This document shows, piece by piece, positions 1-5,910 of a stretch of 5,910 nucleotides of DNA (within the stretch, counting starts at the first letter, position 1; every line of letters starts with the position of its first letter). This DNA comes from JBBRSC01 sp038245795 (GTDB taxonomy: Bacteria; Actinomycetota; Acidimicrobiia; Acidimicrobiales; Microtrichaceae). The notes beneath the pieces were generated by a model that saw nothing but the letters and a program-made list of their open reading frames with translations, did not search any database and was not told the DNA's origin. Made by a program: the position numbers and the translations under genes. The stretch lies in assembly GCA_038245795.1 (NCBI GenBank), contig JBBRSC010000216.1:1-5910 (forward strand). Reading direction: 5' to 3'.

Positions 1-2265
<2,265 letters not shown>

Positions 2266-2346
2266 GGGACGGCTCCGAATCAGTTCACTCTCAGGAAACT
2301 TGGCTTCCACACCGCCACGAAGTAACCAAAAGCAGCGGGAATGAGT

Positions 2347-2352
2347 CACAAT
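2347..2352 (+). promoter_or_regulatory. Possible -10 element for a leaderless ligase transcript
   Basis: CACAAT matches four of six positions of TATAAT, including the important A at position 2 and T at position 6. Its spacing would put transcription start at about 2359-2360, exactly on the ATG of the ligase gene. No convincing Shine-Dalgarno sequence lies at usual distance from that ATG: the nearest purine-rich stretch, GCGGGA, ends about 20 bases before it. A leaderless mRNA would explain this. The -35 region is poor (TAACCA, three of six matches, with an 18-base spacer). This is a weak, inferred site. Confidence 0.3.
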
Positions 2353-2359
2353 CGTCGTG

Positions 2360-4117
2360 ATGTCCCTCCCCGAACATGACCTACCGCTCACCCTCCATGC
2401 CCGCATCGAAGCAGCCGCTGCCGGTCTGAGGACAGGCCCGCCCGGTGCATTGGTCACCTTCATTGACGGCGACACTGCCGACACCATCACCTTCGCGGAA
2501 CTCCTTGACGACGCCCGATCCATGGCGGCCGCCATGCAGTCCCGCGGCATCGTCCCTGGCAACCATGTGGCCATCCTCGGCCCGACCAGCCGAGCGCTGG
2601 TCACGGCCATCGAAGCCACCTGGTTGTGTGGCGCCGCGATCGTCATGCTGCCACTGCCAATGCGCATGGGTTCGATCGAGACGTTCATCTCTCAGACGCG
2701 TGATCGGATGAACCAGGCCGACTCGGCGATGTTGCTCATCGATGGACAGTTCGCCGAGTTCATCGAGGCTGAGGCCGGCGATCCACCGTTCGTCGAGTTC
2801 ACCGAGGTCCTTCCCGTCGACCACTCCCAGCGCTTCGACGCCGCTTCCTTCCTTCGCCACCCCGATGACCCCGACGCGCTCGCCGTCCTGCAGTTCACGT
2901 CCGGATCGACCTCGGACCCGAAGGGCGTGATGCTGACCCACCGCGCCATGTGCGCCAACATCGAAGGCGCCACCAACGCCGGGCAGCTCACCGATCGCGA
3001 CGTGATCGTCTCCTGGCTCCCGCTCTACCACGACATGGGTCTCGTCGGATTGCTGTCGATCCCGTTGACCACCGGCATCCGCTTGGTCCAGGGAGCACCC
3101 CAGGACTTCCTGGCGAAGCCGCTCCGATGGATGCAGTGGATCTCCGACTACGGCGGCACCTGCACTGCCGGACCGAACTTCAGCTTCGTGCTCGCCGCCC
3201 GTGCCCTTCGCCGGGCCGAAGGCCTCGACCTTTCCGCGATGCGGGTCTGCCTCAGCGGCGCCGAGCCCGTCGATCCTCCCAGCTTCCGGGCCTTCGCCGA
3301 GGCGGCAGCACCGTTCGGATTCAAGCCTGAAGCCCTGTTCCCGGCATTCGGCATGGCTGAGGTATGTATTGCCGGGACGTTCCCTACTCCCGGATCGGGT
3401 ATGCGGACCGACGTCATCGATGGTCGGGTCCTCGAACACGAACGCTTCGCCGCGTCCGCCGCATCCGGGAGCCCCCATGCCCGCGAGCTGGCCATCCTCG
3501 GCCGACCGGTGGCTGGCCTCAACATCCGGATTGTCGATCCCGCAACGGGTAAGGAATGCCGCGATCGCGAAGTGGGCGAGCTACAGATCACCGGGACGTC
3601 GTTGACGATCGGCTACTACAAGAACCCTGAGGCCACGAAGGAACTGATCGTCGACGGGTGGCTCCACACCGGTGACCTGGCATACACCATCGACGGCGAC
3701 ATGGTGATGTGCGGTCGCATCAAGGACGTCATCATCATCGGCGGCCGGAACATCTATCCGCAGGACATCGAGAAGGTCGTCGGTGGGATCGAGGGCGTGC
3801 GCGCCGGCAACGTGATCTCCTTCGGCCAGGACGGCCGAGCCGGCAAACAGCATGTTGTGGTGGTCGTCGAGACGAAGCTTGAGGGCCCGGCAGAACTCGA
3901 GCTGCTCGAGAGCCGTATCAAGTCCGAGGTCATGTCCGAGATCGGGGTGCCGGCTCAGAACGTGGTGCTCGTTCCCGCCGGGACCATCCCGAAAACGAGC
4001 TCCGGCAAACTGCAACGATTCGCTTGCCGATCGAGCTTTGAAGCCGGCGAATACGCCGTTCAGCTTGCCGAACCGAGCATCGATCTCTCGAACTCCATGT
4101 CGAAGACCAAGAGCTGA
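2360..4117 (+). CDS. Fatty acyl-AMP ligase / acyl-CoA ligase-like adenylate-forming enzyme
   Basis: ANL-superfamily enzyme of 585 residues that activates a carboxylic acid, probably a fatty acid, with ATP to an acyl-adenylate. The P-loop-like motif TSGSTSDPKG is at 180-189, YHDMG at 223-227, and the A5-like motif FGMAE at 330-334. HTGD is at 436-439, the hinge GRIKD at 452-456 followed by GGRNIYPQDIE, and PKTSSGK ends in the expected catalytic lysine, Lys550. Between FGMAE and LGRPV (380-383) lies an extra stretch of about 45 residues resembling the insertion of fatty acyl-AMP ligases. That favours transfer of the acyl group to a carrier protein rather than to CoA, but the GGRNIYPQDIE loop also resembles CoA ligases. 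ATG 2360 is preferred; GTG 2357 directly before it is in frame and would add one residue. It lies 94 bases after leuS on the same strand. No carrier protein, polyketide synthase or peptide synthetase is in view. The family is secure; substrate and acceptor are not. Confidence 0.93.
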   Translation: MSLPEHDLPLTLHARIEAAAAGLRTGPPGALVTFIDGDTADTITFAELLDDARSMAAAMQSRGIVPGNHVAILGPTSRALVTAIEATWLCGAAIVMLPLPMRMGSIETFISQTRDRMNQADSAMLLIDGQFAEFIEAEAGDPPFVEFTEVLPVDHSQRFDAASFLRHPDDPDALAVLQFTSGSTSDPKGVMLTHRAMCANIEGATNAGQLTDRDVIVSWLPLYHDMGLVGLLSIPLTTGIRLVQGAPQDFLAKPLRWMQWISDYGGTCTAGPNFSFVLAARALRRAEGLDLSAMRVCLSGAEPVDPPSFRAFAEAAAPFGFKPEALFPAFGMAEVCIAGTFPTPGSGMRTDVIDGRVLEHERFAASAASGSPHARELAILGRPVAGLNIRIVDPATGKECRDREVGELQITGTSLTIGYYKNPEATKELIVDGWLHTGDLAYTIDGDMVMCGRIKDVIIIGGRNIYPQDIEKVVGGIEGVRAGNVISFGQDGRAGKQHVVVVVETKLEGPAELELLESRIKSEVMSEIGVPAQNVVLVPAGTIPKTSSGKLQRFACRSSFEAGEYAVQLAEPSIDLSNSMSKTKS

Positions 4118-4168
4118 CTGAACCTGCCTCGCTCCATGACGGATGTTCTGGCTCCGGTCTGATCGAAC

Positions 4169-4185
4169 GTCGGAACTGAACCGAC
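4169..4185. terminator. Small hairpin between convergent genes, possible weak terminator
   Basis: GTCGG (4169-4173) and CCGAC (4181-4185) are perfect complements around a seven-base loop. The hairpin sits in the 85-base gap between two convergent genes, about 50 bases past the ligase stop and 17 bases past the oxidoreductase stop, so it could act on both. There is no T-run on either side, and five pairs make a weak stem. Its placement is the main argument; chance is a fair alternative. Confidence 0.25.
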
Positions 4186-4202
4186 ACCCAATGCGTGTGG
4201 CG

Positions 4203-5240
4203 TCAGGGGCGCCGGTTGGATGCGGCCTTGAGCTCGTCGAGTACCGGGAGCCACGTGCCCGGGTCCGCCTGATACGGCGCGTAGAAACTCAGACGCGTGA
4301 TGACATCGCCGTATCGGGCTGTGAACTCGCGCGCGATGTTCGATGGTTCCGCCACCACGGAGAACGCCGCGAGGATCTCGGGTTCGATCAGCCCGCCCAT
4401 CTCGACCCACCGTCCCTCCTTGCTCAGGCGATTGAGGTCATCCTGAAGTCCACCCCATCCGTGGAGTTCGAGCACACCCCGATACGACGGCGTCGAGCCG
4501 TAGAACGCGATCTGCTGACAGACCGCTTGGCGGCTCGCCTCCATCTGTTCGTCGTTGGTGCCGGTCACCACGAAACCCGGCCCCGAAATCTCGAACCCGT
4601 CCAGTGACTTGCCTGCGGCAGCGCGACCCCGTTCGAGCGCCGGCAGCGTCACCTCTCGCAGATACCGCTCTGTCGTGAAACCGTGACAGACAAACCCATC
4701 GCACACCTCGCCGGCGACCTCGGTCATCCGTTCGCCGACGCCGGCCAGAAAGATCCGAGGATTCCCGAACGGGTTCGGACCCGGATCGAAGAACGGTGTC
4801 ATGAGCGTGTGGGTATAGAAGTCGCCCCGGAAGTCGAGTTTCGTCGCGCTGTTCCACGAGTCCCAGATGGCTCGAATGGCGAGGATCATCTCCCGCATCC
4901 GGGCGGCCGGATGCGACCAGTCCATGCTGAAACGCTTGGTGATGTGCGGTTTGATCTGGCTGCCGAGTCCGAGAATGAAACGGCCCTTCGAGTACGCCTG
5001 GAGGTCGTAACCGATGTTGGCGAGGTTCATTGGATTGCGGGCGAACGCCACGGCGATCCCCGTGCCGAGATCCACCGACGTCGTTGACTGTGATGCCAGC
5101 AGCAGCGGCATGAACGGATCATGATTCGTCTCGGCCGTCCAGATGCCGTTGTACCCGGCCTCCTCCAGTTCGGCGGCGTGACGGGTTGTTTTTTCAGCGT
5201 TCAGCGCCGATCCCGAATTGAGACCACCATCGACCAACAT
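4203..5240 (-). CDS. LLM-class F420-dependent oxidoreductase (luciferase-like TIM barrel)
   Basis: A 345-residue protein of the bacterial luciferase-like fold, predicted to use reduced coenzyme F420 (less likely FMN) for hydride transfer in the cytoplasm. The sequence reads as one complete domain: an opening strand MLVDGG, HAAELEEAGYNGIW at 21-34 (helix, then strand), the segment FARNPMNLA at 67-75, and GRFILGLGSQIKPH at 86-99, typical of F420-dependent family members. RMREMILAIRAIW follows at 114-126, and PRIFLAGVGERMTEVAGEVCDGF at 161-183 is the C-terminal half-barrel strand and cofactor region. It resembles the group TIGR calls the MSMEG_2256 family; this is recalled, not searched. The frame stays open upstream to a possible start at 5300, but the ATG at 5240 is chosen because GGAGGA lies five bases before it and the upstream residues are arginine-rich and unlike the family. 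It converges on the acyl ligase and diverges from the permease. The natural substrate is unknown. Confidence 0.93.
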   Translation of the reverse strand: MLVDGGLNSGSALNAEKTTRHAAELEEAGYNGIWTAETNHDPFMPLLLASQSTTSVDLGTGIAVAFARNPMNLANIGYDLQAYSKGRFILGLGSQIKPHITKRFSMDWSHPAARMREMILAIRAIWDSWNSATKLDFRGDFYTHTLMTPFFDPGPNPFGNPRIFLAGVGERMTEVAGEVCDGFVCHGFTTERYLREVTLPALERGRAAAGKSLDGFEISGPGFVVTGTNDEQMEASRQAVCQQIAFYGSTPSYRGVLELHGWGGLQDDLNRLSKEGRWVEMGGLIEPEILAAFSVVAEPSNIAREFTARYGDVITRLSFYAPYQADPGTWLPVLDELKAASNRRP

Positions 5241-5245
5241 CTGCG

Positions 5246-5251
5246 TCCTCC
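5246..5251 (-). promoter_or_regulatory. Shine-Dalgarno site deciding the oxidoreductase start
   Basis: On the minus strand this reads GGAGGA, followed by a five-base spacer and the ATG at 5240-5238. It is the only strong ribosome binding site seen in the window and argues against the longer reading frame that opens at 5300. Confidence 0.85.
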
Positions 5252-5288
5252 GCGATTCACCACGTGGCCGCCGTCTGGAGCGCGGCCG

Positions 5289-5306
5289 GGTAGCCCGCAC
5301 GCTACC
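5289..5306. repeat. Perfect inverted repeat in the divergent spacer, candidate operator
   Basis: GGTAGC (5289-5294) and GCTACC (5301-5306) are exact reverse complements with a six-base centre, CCGCAC. The repeat lies in the 77-base spacer between the minus-strand oxidoreductase and the plus-strand permease, 11 bases before the permease ATG. It overlaps possible -10 elements on both strands, so a dimeric regulator here could control both genes. No T-run follows, so a terminator is unlikely. A 6-base match in a GC-rich spacer can also arise by chance. Confidence 0.4.
5299..5304 (-). promoter_or_regulatory. Possible -10 element for the oxidoreductase gene
   Basis: The minus strand reads TAGCGT, matching the TANNNT form of actinobacterial -10 elements. 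Transcription would start near 5292, giving a leader of about 50 bases that contains the GGAGGA site. No recognisable -35 element was found. Confidence 0.3.
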
Positions 5307-5308
5307 GT
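5303..5308 (+). promoter_or_regulatory. Possible -10 element for the permease gene
   Basis: TACCGT fits TANNNT and ends nine bases before the permease ATG at 5318. The predicted start of transcription, near 5315, would leave a leader of only about 0-3 bases, in line with the lack of a Shine-Dalgarno sequence there. It overlaps the minus-strand candidate by two bases. No good -35 element is seen. Confidence 0.4.
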
Positions 5309-5317
5309 CACCCCCAC

Positions 5318-5910
5318 ATGTTGCGTGACCTGCCGCCGCCGTTACAGAGGGCCTTGCGCACCTTCGGTCCCGCTCTTGGGGTACTGGCTGTTCAGCAGGT
5401 CATGTGGCCCGTCAAGGTCGGCTGGCTGGTCTCGGGTCTCGTATTGGGTGGGCTCGGCTCGCTCGGGGCGTTGTCGCTGGCGCTGATCTGGCGATCGAGC
5501 CGCGTCGTGAACTTCGCGGCGGGCGACCTCGGCACGCTGCCGGTGACGTTCGTGCTGTTGGCGGCAGAAGCGTGGAAGCTTCCGTACGCGCTGACGCTCG
5601 GGTTGGGAGTGGCATCGGCGCTGGTCGTGGGGGTGCTCGCAGAAGTGCTCATCATCAGGCGATTCGCCAAGTCATCGCGGCTCACCCTGACGGTCGCCAC
5701 CATTGGGTTGGCGCAGCTGCTCACGTTCGGGGCGCTCGCGTTGCCAGCGTTGTTCGATCGGGTGCCCCAGAGTCTGAGCCTCGAAGCGCCGTTCGAGCTG
5801 AAGTTCACCATCGGCGCCGTGGTCTTCTCCGCCAACGATGTGATGGCTGCGGTCGTGTCCGTCCTGCTCATCGTGGCGCTCGTGCTGTTCCTCAAACGCA
5901 CCGACGCCGG
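5318..5910 (+). CDS. LivH-type ABC transporter permease, branched-chain amino acid family, C-terminally cut
   Basis: Integral inner-membrane permease of the branched-chain amino acid (HAAT/LivH) ABC import family; 197 complete codons are visible before the window ends. A cytoplasmic-looking start of about 30 residues is followed by hydrophobic segments at about 34-57, 75-85, 90-113, 122-145 and 172-192. The conserved stretch RSSRVVNFAAGDLG at 59-72 corresponds to the NFAxGxxG motif of LivH, and TVATIGLAQLL at 125-135 to its conserved TIGL region. ATG 5318 is the only plausible upstream start, because a TAG at 5291-5293 closes the frame and no other ATG or GTG lies between. There is no Shine-Dalgarno sequence, consistent with a leaderless message. 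The ligand may be an amino acid, amide, urea or a carboxylate; related systems vary. In actinobacteria such proteins are often fused to a LivM half or an ATPase, which cannot be judged here. Binding protein and ATPase genes would be expected downstream. Confidence 0.88.
   Translation, partial: MLRDLPPPLQRALRTFGPALGVLAVQQVMWPVKVGWLVSGLVLGGLGSLGALSLALIWRSSRVVNFAAGDLGTLPVTFVLLAAEAWKLPYALTLGLGVASALVVGVLAEVLIIRRFAKSSRLTLTVATIGLAQLLTFGALALPALFDRVPQSLSLEAPFELKFTIGAVVFSANDVMAAVVSVLLIVALVLFLKRTDA

Noticed and set aside
2294..2308. GGAA-N7-TTCC inverted repeat after leuS, considered as a terminator
   Set aside because: Only four pairs, half of them A-T, and no T-run; this is expected by chance in a 94-base spacer.
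2342..2348. TGAGTCA, a short palindrome before the ligase start, considered as an operator
   Set aside because: Seven bases with no second copy nearby and no matching regulator gene in view; too short to support a site.
2381..3478. A 365-codon open frame antisense to the ligase gene
   Set aside because: Its product has no recognisable motif or hydrophobic pattern and is low in complexity (rich in Gly, Glu, Arg, Asp), and the opposite strand is a well-conserved enzyme. This is a typical shadow of GC-rich coding DNA.
4118..4202. A small gene or RNA in the convergent gap
   Set aside because: Only 85 bases, no start codon with a ribosome binding site leading to a sensible product, and no tRNA-like or other RNA fold apart from the five-pair hairpin already listed.
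5392..5901. A 169-codon open frame antisense to the permease
   Set aside because: It is Ser/Thr/Ala-rich with no motif, while the plus strand encodes membrane segments and LivH motifs in one unbroken frame.

Overview
The window is GC-rich bacterial chromosomal DNA carrying four protein-coding genes, two of them cut by the window edges. The lineage looks actinobacterial. The leucyl-tRNA synthetase has the form known from that phylum, with a KMGKS signature and no zinc-binding cysteine cluster after the WCP motif. It sits near a predicted F420-dependent luciferase-fold oxidoreductase, a family concentrated in actinobacteria. Several genes lack a Shine-Dalgarno sequence, which fits the leaderless transcription common there. 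An Acidimicrobiia-type (Ilumatobacter-like) host is my guess from overall gene style and is not proven by the window.

Layout, left to right. Positions 1-2265 (+) hold the C-terminal three quarters or so of leuS; its start and HIGH motif lie upstream of the window. After a 94-base gap without a gene, 2360-4117 (+) encodes an ANL-superfamily adenylate-forming enzyme of the fatty acyl-AMP ligase / fatty acyl-CoA ligase type. An 85-base convergent gap follows, containing one small hairpin. On the minus strand, 5240-4203 encodes a luciferase-like (LLM) F420-dependent oxidoreductase with a strong GGAGGA ribosome binding site. A 77-base divergent spacer holds a perfect 6-base inverted repeat overlapping possible -10 elements on both strands. 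From 5318 (+) to the window end runs the N-terminal part of a LivH-type ABC transporter permease of the branched-chain amino acid family.

How the genes relate. leuS is a housekeeping gene, and the ligase behind it probably has its own promoter. The ligase activates a fatty or other carboxylic acid, but no acyl carrier protein, polyketide synthase or thioesterase is visible beside it, so its product and partner are open. The oxidoreductase and the permease are divergent and may share a control region. Together the last three genes suggest uptake and metabolism of lipid-like or amino-acid-like compounds, but nothing in the window proves a shared pathway.

I see no mobile element, CRISPR array, RNA gene, toxin-antitoxin or defence module. 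The genes belong to known families and I found no convincing undescribed system. The most worthwhile second looks are the divergent promoter/palindrome and the ambiguous specificity of the acyl-activating enzyme.
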